This document shows, piece by piece, positions 31,601 through 41,019 of a DNA stretch of 64,000 bases (the first letter of the stretch is position 1; every line of letters begins with the position of its first letter). Where the stretch lies: the NCBI GenBank assembly GCA_001599755.1, contig BCHX01000001.1, positions 5,952,001-6,016,000 on the forward strand, in the 5' to 3' direction. Made by a program: the position numbers and the translations under genes. A model generated the notes under the pieces. The model searched no databases. It saw only the letters and a list, made by a program, of their open reading frames with translations, and was not told where the DNA came from. This DNA comes from Gliomastix tumulicola. Lineage: Eukaryota; Ascomycota; Sordariomycetes; Hypocreales; Bionectriaceae.

Positions 31601-32669
31601 CCACATCTGCGGGCACACGCTGCCCCTTTGATAGTTTCAAGACGTCGCCGACCTTGAGATCCTTGGATTTTCGCTGCACCTCACGGACTTGTGAGGAGGG
31701 CTCACTTTCCCCAGCCGCGCCATCCTCTTCCTGGATATCGCTGAGATCCTGACGGCTGGCTCTCGACCTTTTGGATGACTTTCTCCCCTGGTGGTCTGAT
31801 TTCAGGTTCTTCCTAGCCCGCGACGCATGGGGAGTCGAGCCCGGCTCCGAGAAATCCAACACTGTGTATGCCTCCGAGTTCGCCTCCGTGTCTCGTCTGC
31901 GTCGCGCAATGTCGTCGAACGCTTCCTTGCCCATGGTGATGGCCAAGACGAAAGCCAGCGGTGCGATGTATGTTGTGAGATAGCCGATTCGGAGGGCGGG
32001 AATGGCCTGGGATAGAGCTACAAGGAGGAAGTACATGTTGAAGAAGAAGGAGAACTCGTTGTATAGTGTGATCGGGAGGAAGGTGAATGCCGTGTACTTG
32101 GCGTTGGAAACGATGTTGTTCGGGAACCGTGTCGTCTGGGCCGATCCGACAGCCACAAGGCGCGACGAGGACGGATCGTCGAGAGTTTGGTCGTCCGCAT
32201 CTTCCTCCTCTTCCCCCTTCTTCGAGCCGCCGGACATGAAGCTCGGTAACCTCAATTTCGACCCTCTGCGCGTCTTGCGCTCAGACGATCGACGGCTACC
32301 AGTGGCCTGGTCGCCAAGAAGGGGGCTGTCGGCATCTCCCACTCCGCTGCCGTCAGAGTATCGTGCGGCCGACGCATCTTGATCGGCTAGCAGGCCCTGG
32401 GCATCCTGGTCCCAGTCATCATCCCTATTCTGTCCAAGGTCGCCATATCCGCGACCTCGCTTGTTCCGCCGTAGCCCGCCCATGCGCAAGTTCCGCAATG
32501 CTATTCTCGATGTCTTGTGCTCTGCGCTCCCCCGCTCGGGCTGCGACCCTCTCGCGGGTTCGGTCGAGATGGGATCGAGCTCCTGGATGTCGAGGTCTAG
32601 GTCCGAGTCGGAGTCATTCGGGGGGGAATCCGGAGGGCCAGCTGGTTTGTACGTCGGTGACGGAGACAT
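28625..32669 (-). CDS. neo1: Neo1-type P4-ATPase (phospholipid flippase)
   Basis: Endosomal/Golgi P4-ATPase of the Neo1/ATP9 class, which works without a Cdc50 subunit. Three exons (32669-29268, 29207-28798, 28742-28625) give 1309 residues. The cytosolic N-terminus (about 190 residues) is Ser/Asp/Arg-rich. Visible P-type elements are DGETDWK at 423-429 (Neo1-type; other P4-ATPases have DGETNLK), the phosphorylation site DKTGTLTQ with Asp637, KGADTVM, MLTGDK and GDGGNDVSMIQAADVGVGI. LYNEFSFFFNMYFLLVALSQ is the first membrane pair. An acidic insert with Ser/Gly repeats precedes DGETDW. The last two exons supply the final membrane helices; the unspliced frame ends before them. An expected target is phosphatidylethanolamine/phosphatidylserine asymmetry. 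Confidence 0.93.
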
Positions 32670-33382
32670 GCCGCAGCTCCTGGCGCGCGCGGGTTTCGAT
32701 TCGAGGTCGATTTCTTATTCTAGAGATGGATGCGTTGATGGCAAGAAAGTCCACATCATGCGCTGCGTTGGTGCTGGTACAAAGGGCAGATCCGGGGTGC
32801 CGTGACAAGGAGATGTGATGGTGTCTCAGGGATGCGCATGACATGTGACGGGGAGCATTGTTTGGTCGAAACGTGACGGCGGGATTCGTGGCCTGCTGCG
32901 TAGCGCAATATCGGTGCCTGTTTAGGGTCGAGGGATGAGTGGTAGAGTCGAGGGGGGGTCGAGGTCTGGACAAATTGTCCCAAGTCCAAGAAGTGCCGAG
33001 ATTGGTTGTATCGGACTGTCGCGGATCCCGCCACAGCAGGAAGGTACGGAATGGATACGTGGGCAGTTGGCGCAGCAGCCACAGGATTTGGAAATTCGGC
33101 AGCCTGGCGGGTGAGTGCAGCTGTGGCTGGTGGATCCACCAGCCACAGCTCCACCCGCGTCACCTCGAAGCACATCTCGCCATTGGATCACTGCCATCCG
33201 GTTCGGTTACCCTTCCCGCTACGATCTGGATCTTGATCATTATGCCACGTTACTCTATTGGATGCTTATTTGCGATACTCTATATCTATTTACTCGACAC
33301 ACTCTAGGAGCCCATAATCAATGGACACATCAGGGAGCTCTCTCACGAGGGTAGCCTGTCTTGCTCACAGAGCTCCCTAGCA
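32670..33382. other. intergenic between neo1 and the secreted hydrolase, with palindrome
   Basis: 713 bp: promoter side of neo1 and 3' flank of the hydrolase gene, both on the minus strand. The notable element is the perfect palindrome at 33119-33150. Open frames that cross it contain a mirrored Gly-Gly-Ser-Thr-Ser-His string because of the palindrome and do not look like genes. Confidence 0.5.
33119..33150. repeat. perfect 32-nt palindrome with imperfect outer arms
   Basis: The half-site AGCTGTGGCTGGTGGA (33119-33134) is followed immediately by its exact reverse complement, with no spacer. Beyond a 5-nt versus 1-nt interruption, the 7-nt arms GCGGGTG (33107-33113) and CACCCGC (33152-33158) continue the symmetry. 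The DNA could extrude a cruciform and RNA across it would form a very stable hairpin. No transposon terminal features are visible around it. Confidence 0.95.
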
Positions 33383-34888
33383 TCAAATTGCTCCAGGATT
33401 CTGATACACGTACTCCGGAAGCCCAGCCCACTGCGCAAACGAGTTGCTCCCAAGGAAGTGGGCACCGTCACCGAGCCACCCACTCAGAGTGGTGGTTGAG
33501 CAGCCCGAAGCGGCCGCTTTGCCCTCGAATCTTGCCTGCAGCCAGTCCATCCACAGGTGCCTCAGTCCAGCAAGGAGGGGCGTGTGGCCAAAGTCCTCGG
33601 CAACCAGGTACTCCAGTGATGTTTCTGGCCGGTCCGCGCACAGCTGAGCCACCACAGCGTCCGTGGTGGACTTGGGAATGAAAAAGTCATTCCCGCCCTG
33701 AACGACAAGGAGAGGGCCAGCCACCTGCTTGTAGCCCACGTCGGCGATTCTCTCAAAGGCCTGGGCATGATATGATGCATCATACCAGTCTGGCTTGACT
33801 ACCGCTTCGACAGGCTCGCCCAAGAGGAGCTGCTGGGCAATGGAGGCGGCACCTTGGATCTCGCGGAGCAGCTCGAGCCTCTTGATGGCTAGGGGTGTGA
33901 GCCACGTGTCGAGCGTGAAGTCAGGGAAGATGCTCTCGAGGTTCAGGCCGACCAGGATGCCTGCGAATGCTGATGAGTTGAGGGTCCTCGTGGAAGGTGC
34001 GAATGAAATTGTACCAATGTGCGTCTTCGCGAGGCTATCGTAGACGCACTTGGTGCTGATGTTGTGCGTTGTGGTGGCATTGGATGGCGAGGCGAGGAGC
34101 TCAGATGCACTCCAGGCAACTCCTCCTCCCTGACTATGTCCAAGAATGGCAAACTTCTCGCTCAAACGGGAGCCAAATGCCTCACGTGCGGCATGCAAAG
34201 CGAACAACGCATCCTGCCCGCCGGCGGGTGAAGCCAGATACTGATGTGGGATCTCCGTCCCGTCCCATGAATGGCCAACGCCAATCCCGGCATAATCAGG
34301 GGCCACAATCGCATACCCGGCCTGCGCCAAAGAGAGGGGCATCATATTCTCATACCACAAAGTCCGATGGGCCGAGGGAGCCCCATCTGCGAAGAAGCCA
34401 GATGTTCCGTGTGTCCAGAGGATAGTAGGAGCTCCCTCATCTTCTCCGAACTGACGAGGAATATAGGGCCACAGCACATAAGCGCTTGCCGGAACGAGCG
34501 TACCGTTGATGGACAGAGATACGTAGATGATTCTGCTGAGCGACGAACCAGGGGAAATGGCGAATTGAGTAGGGTCTGTCACCTCCTGGACCTTGAGGAC
34601 CTGTCCTGGCTTGAGGCTCTTGATAGCTGACTCAGACAACTCCGGTACGGTATAGAACTCGTCCTGTCGTGGCCCTCCGTAGGCCAAGGAGGAGCGGTCG
34701 AAGTTGATCACGGCGTTGATGCTCTGTGCGGCTTCCTCGGACAGATTTGCTGCTGCGATCCAGTCACCTGACAAGGCAAAGGATGAGTTGAATCCTGTAG
34801 AAAAGGGGAGTGCTGGAGCAATCTGTGCAGAGGCCGACAAGAATAGAGAGTTGAGTGCCACGGCCGTGGCTAAGAGGTTTCGGAGCAT
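33383..34888 (-). CDS. secreted alpha/beta hydrolase, secretory-lipase-like
   Basis: Single exon, 501 residues from the ATG at 34888. That Met begins a clean signal peptide (MLRNLLATAVALNSLFLSASA); an in-frame ATG 51 nt upstream would put 17 extra residues in front of it. The nucleophile elbow is GHSQGG, an acid candidate is the Asp in VVQGGNDFF, and the catalytic His is in EDFGHTPLL. The oxyanion-side strand reads PTILWTHGTSG. Several N-glycosylation sequons (NSS, NLS, NGT, NAT, NIS) fit an extracellular enzyme. The fold and order match fungal secretory lipase-like esterases, but the substrate could be any ester or lactone. It lies beside a dioxygenase, an MFS transporter and a reductase, so it may act in a shared pathway (inference). 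Confidence 0.82.
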   Translation of the reverse strand: MLRNLLATAVALNSLFLSASAQIAPALPFSTGFNSSFALSGDWIAAANLSEEAAQSINAVINFDRSSLAYGGPRQDEFYTVPELSESAIKSLKPGQVLKVQEVTDPTQFAISPGSSLSRIIYVSLSINGTLVPASAYVLWPYIPRQFGEDEGAPTILWTHGTSGFFADGAPSAHRTLWYENMMPLSLAQAGYAIVAPDYAGIGVGHSWDGTEIPHQYLASPAGGQDALFALHAAREAFGSRLSEKFAILGHSQGGGVAWSASELLASPSNATTTHNISTKCVYDSLAKTHIGTISFAPSTRTLNSSAFAGILVGLNLESIFPDFTLDTWLTPLAIKRLELLREIQGAASIAQQLLLGEPVEAVVKPDWYDASYHAQAFERIADVGYKQVAGPLLVVQGGNDFFIPKSTTDAVVAQLCADRPETSLEYLVAEDFGHTPLLAGLRHLWMDWLQARFEGKAAASGCSTTTLSGWLGDGAHFLGSNSFAQWAGLPEYVYQNPGAI

Positions 34889-35999
34889 GATGTAGGTAGG
34901 GAGAGTAATGCACGTAACTAAACCTAGGCGCCGTAGCAACTATGTTGGAAAGATGCAAAGTAGTCGACTGCGTCAAACTACTTATACATGATCACCCTGT
35001 GCTATCCGATATTTGGAATTCTACTATAAATCTCAAATCTCACCACAAGGGTCCTTTCGCTAGATCCAACTCCACCCCATGTCCCAGAGTCGGTGCAATG
35101 GGTAGTTCCGGGCCGATCAAAAATACAGGCCTAGCAAGAGGCCAAGGATCATGTCATCTTGAACGAAGCCTGCACGTCATAAAATGTGGCTTCCTGTAGC
35201 CCCGGTCGGATGAAAGTTCACGCCTTGCATGGTGGTCCCCTGGTTGTTGAAGTCCGCAGCTCTCTTGGCCTCATGTCCGAACTCCGCCACGATCATGTCA
35301 GCTGAGAAGGACTTTCAACTCGGCTGAACTATATAAAGGCCAATCGCAATGTCGTCCATTAACAGAGACTACCGTCTTGGATCAGTTTGCGATGGGAGAT
35401 GAAATTGCAATGCTGAGTGTTGTAGTCAGTCTAGGCTGGCTAACGGATCGGGAAGTAATATCAGCCTTATCTGAAGAGAGATAGGTTGGGGGTTACAGCA
35501 TGAAGGCAAAATTCAAGGGAGCAGTTTTCTCATAGAGCGGTGCAAGAAGGCATAATATGTATAGATCTATTGGGCCTTACACACTCCCGGTCCTTCTCAG
35601 CCTCGTGGACAGATGGTTCTACGTTAGGTTCCCCAACTGTCCACTTAACAAATACATAGCCATGTTCCATATTGGTTGGATATGTCGTGTGGCTTAAATC
35701 TTGCATGAGGGATACTAATGACTGATTATTCATAACATACTCAGCCTATTATGTAGAGAAATTCGTAGAGCCTCGTGGATAATGTTGGTTGTTTGCAAGT
35801 GAGACTTCTTTATCAGACACTTCAAGCTATCTTCGACGTCTGTCCTAGAGTTACTCATACAAGTTGGAACCCTCCTAGAAGTACCAACGTTTGGCCAATT
35901 TGGCACTGAAAATAATTGACACTATTAGCGCTTCCCGGATCTCCCAGAAACTTGGCTATCCTCCTTAGGTTACAACATGAGATTAGCCGCTGGTGTAGT
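34889..35999. other. AT-richer intergenic region upstream of the secreted hydrolase
   Basis: 1.1 kb with lower GC than the flanking genes, holding the hydrolase promoter and the 3' flank of the dioxygenase gene. I see no coding frame with splice support and no recognisable RNA. The sequence ACTATATAAAGG near 35328 is a TATA-like element on the plus strand, but no plus-strand gene follows it. Confidence 0.4.
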
Positions 36000-37144
36000 T
36001 TAATAACCCTTGGCTGTCTTGACGTGTGCAATCTTCTCCCAAGCCTCGGGGTGGAGAATGGAGCTGAAGTTGTTGCTGAACTTGCTGTTGAGATAGTGAA
36101 ATTCCTGGTCAGGTTCATAGGTGGCGGCAATCTTGATACCCCCATGCTCTTCAAGCGCAGCAACATGACCTTTGAGAGACTCGGGGAATGTAATTAGAGC
36201 CCCATTTTTGAACCAGCCGGCGTAGTAGTTGATCGTGAGAAGAATCCGGACGTTGTCCGTGGGGTTGGGCATCCCAGCATGCCTAATAATCTGTTAGTAG
36301 TTGCGTGACGGGCATAAACTTGAAGATGTAATACGAACCATAGCCGCAGGTCTCGTACTAAGATGGATCCCTTCTTAACCCTTGGGTAGAGCGGAGGTCT
36401 GATCTTCCTCCTCTCCTCGACGACCGTCTCCTCAATAAAAGGTTCGCCGAGCTGGGGCCTGATCTCTACCCCAGTATTCTGTGTGCCCAGCCACAGTTCC
36501 GTCATGCCGTTCTCAGGGCCGCAGTCGCACAAGCAGACATTCTGCGTGATGGCGAAAGGATGAGTAGGATGCTCAAATCGCATGTCTGAGTGAACACGCT
36601 GGCGGTCGTCGGTGTTGAGGAGGGTATTGGACCGGAGGAAGTGTACTTCCGGTTTGGGGCCGAGAATGTAAGAGATCAGGCGCGCAGCGTGCTTATTGGC
36701 GAAGATTGTTGGTTCAAGCCATTCTTCAAGAATATTGTTAGAGTTTTTGGGCGCTGGAACTTGGCATATATTGTCTCACCTTTCTCCAAAGGTGGTACTT
36801 GGGATAGGTTGCCACCAGCTTTGGCTCCGTTCTGGGCCACTTTGTTGTTCAAAGGACTGTGTCAACCTATATGTCAGTTTCAGAAGTCAACTTTGAATTC
36901 CCACGCTGACTCACGCATAGTGTGACAGCCCTTCTCCCGCCATGAGTTTTTCGGTGTCCCTGAGCATCCTCTGATTGAGACTATCGATGAGCTGGTCGCG
37001 CACTGCATTCTCAAAGACCACGAAGCCGTCACTAAAGAAAGCTTCCACAGCATCATAGAGATGATGGTCGGTCATAACCCCCGAGTCGCGCTCTTCATCT
37101 GAGAGGCGAATGACGACGGGAGCGTCATCATCGAATGATGGCAT
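36000..37144 (-). CDS. phytanoyl-CoA dioxygenase (PhyH) family Fe(II)/2-oxoglutarate enzyme
   Basis: Four exons (37144-36915, 36856-36780, 36723-36339, 36282-36000) give 324 residues, and all three introns keep frame. The iron triad is visible: H-x-D in RVHSDMRFEHP and the distal His in RDLRLWHAGMPN, followed by the 2-oxoglutarate-binding Arg in NPTDNVRILL. The double-stranded beta-helix core lies between, including ITQNVCLCDCGPENGMTELW. Fungal PhyH proteins of this size act in fatty-acid or secondary metabolism; several hydroxylate or desaturate polyketide- and terpenoid-derived substrates. The substrate here is unknown. The gene is divergent with the MFS transporter across 785 bp that contains two inverted repeats. 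Confidence 0.88.
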
Positions 37145-37325
37145 CTTGGTTTACTTGGCTCGACCTGGTAGGGAGTGTGGCTGACGATGAGAATGTAGTC
37201 AACAGCTTCACGAATACAGCAACTACTAAGTTAAATGGAGATTGGGAGTAGTCTGGGGATCTGGACATGATAACTTACGCGCGTGGCGACATCACCTCAC
37301 CCCGCCTCTTCCCAGCACCTCCGCG

Positions 37326-37343
37326 AACCGGACATACTCGGTT
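37326..37343. promoter_or_regulatory. CCG-N8-CGG inverted repeat, candidate Zn2Cys6 factor site
   Basis: AACCG and CGGTT arms separated by 8 nt, giving an everted CCG(N8)CGG pair. Fungal binuclear zinc cluster regulators typically bind paired CGG triplets with fixed spacing. About 182 bp upstream of the dioxygenase ATG. Motif-based inference. Confidence 0.4.
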
Positions 37344-37544
37344 ACGGAGGGAGTTGACGCGGCTACGGTTAACATATCCAACATGGATCCCCCGCTTCTC
37401 CAACCCCAGACCCCAGACTTCGAAGTGCTTGGGCCTCTCCACTTGACTCTTGTCCTGACATCTGACGCGGAGAATCCTGGAGGTGGTAGCATGCATCCGA
37501 ACGGATAACACTCCTTGGTTTGGAAGACTTTGGGGCACTCATCA

Positions 37545-37580
37545 TGCTATTTGCTAGTTAAAGGAATCTAGCAAATAGCA
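37545..37580. repeat. 13-nt perfect inverted repeat in the divergent promoter
   Basis: Left arm TGCTATTTGCTAG (37545-37557) and right arm CTAGCAAATAGCA (37568-37580) are exact reverse complements around a 10-nt spacer. About 350 bp upstream of the MFS transporter ATG. Could be a dimeric regulator site or a hairpin. Confidence 0.9.
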
Positions 37581-37929
37581 AATTAGTTCAACGTGCTATG
37601 ATCTGGAGATGTCACTCGTGATGGGACTCGTCGGAATACTCCAGTCCGGGACCTGCAGGCTGGGTTTTAGGGATCATCCGAAGAAGGGAGTCGAGGGGAA
37701 TCAAGGAGGAAAACAAGCTACCGGACTCATATGTGCGGAAGAGGTTTCCCCTCCATGGATATCGGGGCGCTCACACCCCTGAAGACGACCCGGTCAGACC
37801 TTACCGATAACACACCTGGACGCCGATGGTGTACATAAGGTAGCATTGATCTGCGCTAGGCTTCTTTCCCATAGGTCGTCCTAACATCAGCTTGCCTCTT
37901 CCTTCTACCTGGCAAAGCATTCTTGCAGG

Positions 37930-39828
37930 ATGTCGGCCCAAGCTCCCTCTTCCGCCGTTGCGGCAGATGTCAAAGATGGCTCCAACGCCGTCGCACATTT
38001 CGAAGGCGGCGACGATGGAAACCACGCTGTCGATGCTGCCAAAGCCGTTAACTTTGTCATCGACAACACGCACGATGTGTCCAACTACGCTCACTGGTCG
38101 TTCGTCAAGACGCTAAGGCACTTCTGGCGCGCCATGGCCATCTCCTTTGGCTGTGGCATCTGCGCAATGGGCGACGGGTACCAGTACAAGATGCCCGGTA
38201 ATATTGTGGCCCTCGAGGGGTTCATCAGGCAGATGGGGACTGAGGACCCTGAGACGGGCAAGTATAAGCTCGATCCGCAGCACGTCGCGCTCTGGGGTGG
38301 TGAGTTGTTGCGATACCTGTCTTGGGGATTTCCTGGACTCACAAGTGACTAGGTGTCTATGCTGGCGCTCTCGTTGCGGTCCTGCTTGTTGGAAACTGGC
38401 CCGTCGACCGCTTCGGTCGGAAGCCTGCGCTCTGGGCCGTCCAGATTTTCATGGTCATTGCTGCAATCATCGAGGTCTTTGCTACCAACTGGAAGCACTG
38501 GCTCGCTGCTAAGATTCTGAACGTGAGTGTTTGACAAAAGCCCAGACGTTAAGAGCCCATATTGACTTGACTTGACTTCAGGGCTTCTCAGTCGGCTGCA
38601 ACCAGATGACCGCCACTACTTACATCTCTGAGATTGCGCCCACTCGAGCCAGAGGAGCAGCCCTCGGCCTGTATCAGCTATTCGTAAGTAAACCTTCCGA
38701 GAAATGAATTCCTTGCCCATAATTGGTTAAGCAGTCTGTCAGTGGGCACTCGGCTCGTTTGCCGCCGCCATTGCGCTCCAAGTCGTCTCAGAGATGCCCG
38801 TAAGCAAGTGGCGCCATGCCGTCTACTCCATGTGGTTCTTCGTCGGCCTCGCCGTCATCGTCCTCCTCATTATCCCCGAGACGCCTCGTTTCCTTGCGCA
38901 GAGGGGCAAGCACGAGAAGGCCAAGGAGATCATGAAGCAGATTTACGGCACCGTGCCCAACTACGATCTCGAGCATGAGTACTCGATTATTCTCAAGGAG
39001 ATTGAGGATGGAAGGGTCCTCGCAGATAGCGAAAAGGAGCTGTCAGTGCTCGACTGCTTCCGTGGCACCAACCTTGTGAGTACGATAGGCTCGCCCTTCT
39101 GCACTTGAGTCTAACATGAGCAGCGCCGGACCATTGTCTCTCTCGTACCGTTCAACAATCAGCTCTGGGACGGTGCCCCGGTCCTATTCTCATACACCTC
39201 GTACTTCTTCCAGCAGGCCGGGATCAAGGAAGCTTTCCTTGCCACTGTTGCCGTCAACAGCGTCCTCGTCAGCTTTGTCGCCATCAGCTTCTACACAACC
39301 GAGCGCGTTGGTCGTCGTCCCTTACTCATCTACTGTGGCGCATTCATGGTCCCCCTGCTCTTCATTATCGGTGGGATACTGAAGCTGCCTCGGACGACCT
39401 CCAACGGATCCGCTATGATTGCCGTGTCATGCATCTGGGTCGCGGCCTACTCGTCCTCAGCCGGACCCCTTGGCTTCACCTTCCTGGCGGACTGCTCGAC
39501 GGCTGTGCTGAGGGCGAAGACTGCTAACATGGGTGCCCTGGCCTTCGCGCTTCTGTCGCTCGTGACGACGTACTGCACGCCCCTGATGCTTACGTCTCCC
39601 AACTTTGGGGTCTCGGCTACCATGTTCTTCTACGGCTCGACGTCTGCCTTGTTCGTTGTCATCATGTGGATCGTCATTCCTGAGACCAAGAACAGATCCT
39701 ATGTCGAGCTTGATGAGATGTTTGAATTACGTGTGCCGACAAGGCAGTTTGCCGCCTACGAGACGTCCGTCGACAGAGCCAAGAAGGCGAGGGCGATGGA
39801 GGAGGCGGCCGCTACTGGGACACCATGA
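37930..39828 (+). CDS. MFS sugar-type transporter
   Basis: Five exons (37930-38299, 38353-38522, 38582-38683, 38743-39075, 39124-39828) give 559 residues. After a ~60-residue cytosolic start the protein shows the sugar-porter layout of 12 helices. Landmarks are DRFGRKPA (loop 2-3), SEIAPTRARGAALGLYQL (helix 5 region), PETPRFLAQRGK before the central loop, and TERVGRRPLL. PETKNRSYVELDEMF closes the last helix. It belongs to the fungal hexose/maltose/quinate-like porter group, but the substrate cannot be fixed. Intron 2 ends in a TTGACT repeat. The fourth exon is taken to start at 38743 (TGG), giving LYQLFWALGSF. It is convergent with the SDR gene, only 69 bp between stop codons. Confidence 0.88.
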
Positions 39829-39897
39829 TAGATAGAAATGGAAGAATGGGGGTTCAGAACGCCGTGTGGTCTATGTTTCAGCCATCTTCTATGTTTA

Positions 39898-41019
39898 TTA
39901 TTGCCAGCTGTGCACCTGAGAAACAAGATCCACGACTGTGTCACGGAAGCTCGTATACTTCAGCCCCAGCTCTCCAGCAGTGGCGTTGCCGTCCATTCCA
40001 TGTGATTCATCAACATCCTGCTCCACGCGCTGAACTCTCCCCTTGGCCCAATCAAAGTGATCTTCGATGATGCCCGCTGCGAGATCATACGAGAACCGCT
40101 CCTCCGGTCCAGGGATGAAGCGCTTTCCACCGGCTTCCGGCCGCAGCAATGCCTCGACGTGCGCCGCCGCAAGATCGCGGACATCAATCCAGAAAGGAAC
40201 ACGTGCCGTCGGCAGCGGCTGCCCGCCAGCCACCTTCCACAGCATCGCGTTAGACTCATTGAGCGCATCGACACCTGCGACAGGATGCACTACAGGGCCG
40301 AAGGTCATCGATGGACACAGTGTCACAAGGTCGAAGCCGGGCTTCTGCTCCCGTACAAAGTCCCACGCGGCCTTCTCGGCGAACTTTTTGGCGCCGCGGT
40401 AGGCGATATGGGCGGGCGTGGTCGGGGCAGCTGCCTCTTCGTATGTCAATGGATTCCAGTCTTCGCCCGTGTACGTGAAATAGGGAGGCGCTGTGCGGTC
40501 GACGTTCATGACTGAAGCGAAGGATGAGGTGAGGACGACTCGTCTGATTTTGGCCTTGGCAGACGCCTCAAGGATCGCTTTGACACCGTTGATGGCGGGG
40601 ATGATGAGCTCCTTTTCGTTGTCTTTTGTATCGTACGTCAAGGGCTGTAGTGATCATATCAGTATGGACAGCAGGAGATCATGATATAAGGGGCTCACCA
40701 ACACTAGCAACATGAATCACAGCATCGACCCCCTTGACAGCATCGTCAAGCCGCCCGGGATTTGCAAAGTCATCGATCTCGACAAAATCAAGAGAAGATG
40801 CGTGCTGCGGTCGGGCCTTGATCATGACATGGCCTTTCGTCAGCGACCTAGTTGCGCCTCGCACTCTGAGGCCACGGCGGAGCAGGTTGTCGACGACATG
40901 AGCACCGATGAACCCAGTAGCTCCCGTCACAAGGACGTATTCTCTGTTCGGTACGATAGTTAGTGAGTTTATCTGGCAAAAAAGTAGGGTATTGGTCGTA
41001 CATACGGCTTCTGGGACAT
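39898..41019 (-). CDS. NAD(P)-dependent extended SDR reductase (dihydroflavonol-reductase/Gre2-like)
   Basis: Three exons (41019-41006, 40943-40703, 40644-39898) give 333 residues. The first exon is only 14 nt (MSQKP start). The Rossmann motif TGATGFIGAHV follows at once. The characteristic HVASPLTYD joins exons 2 and 3. The SDR Ser is in VVLTSSFASVMN and the catalytic Y-x-x-x-K is in AYRGAKKFAEKAAW. LCPSMTFGPV and DVRDLAAAHVEAL are typical of the dihydroflavonol-4-reductase/methylglyoxal-reductase group (yeast Gre2, Ari1). It should reduce a ketone or aldehyde; the substrate is unknown. Intron 2 uses a weak GTTGGT donor, chosen because a neighbouring GTGAGC donor breaks frame. Confidence 0.85.

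Larger units (their letters stand above)
37145..37929. promoter_or_regulatory. divergent promoter region PhyH dioxygenase / MFS transporter
   Basis: 785 bp between divergent starts. It contains an AACCG-N8-CGGTT inverted repeat at 37326-37343 and a 13-nt-arm inverted repeat at 37545-37580. No coding frame is supported. Confidence 0.6.

Noticed and set aside
32939..33307. 122-codon plus-strand frame across the palindrome
   Set aside because: Its composition reflects the palindrome and promoter DNA; no domain, no splice support.
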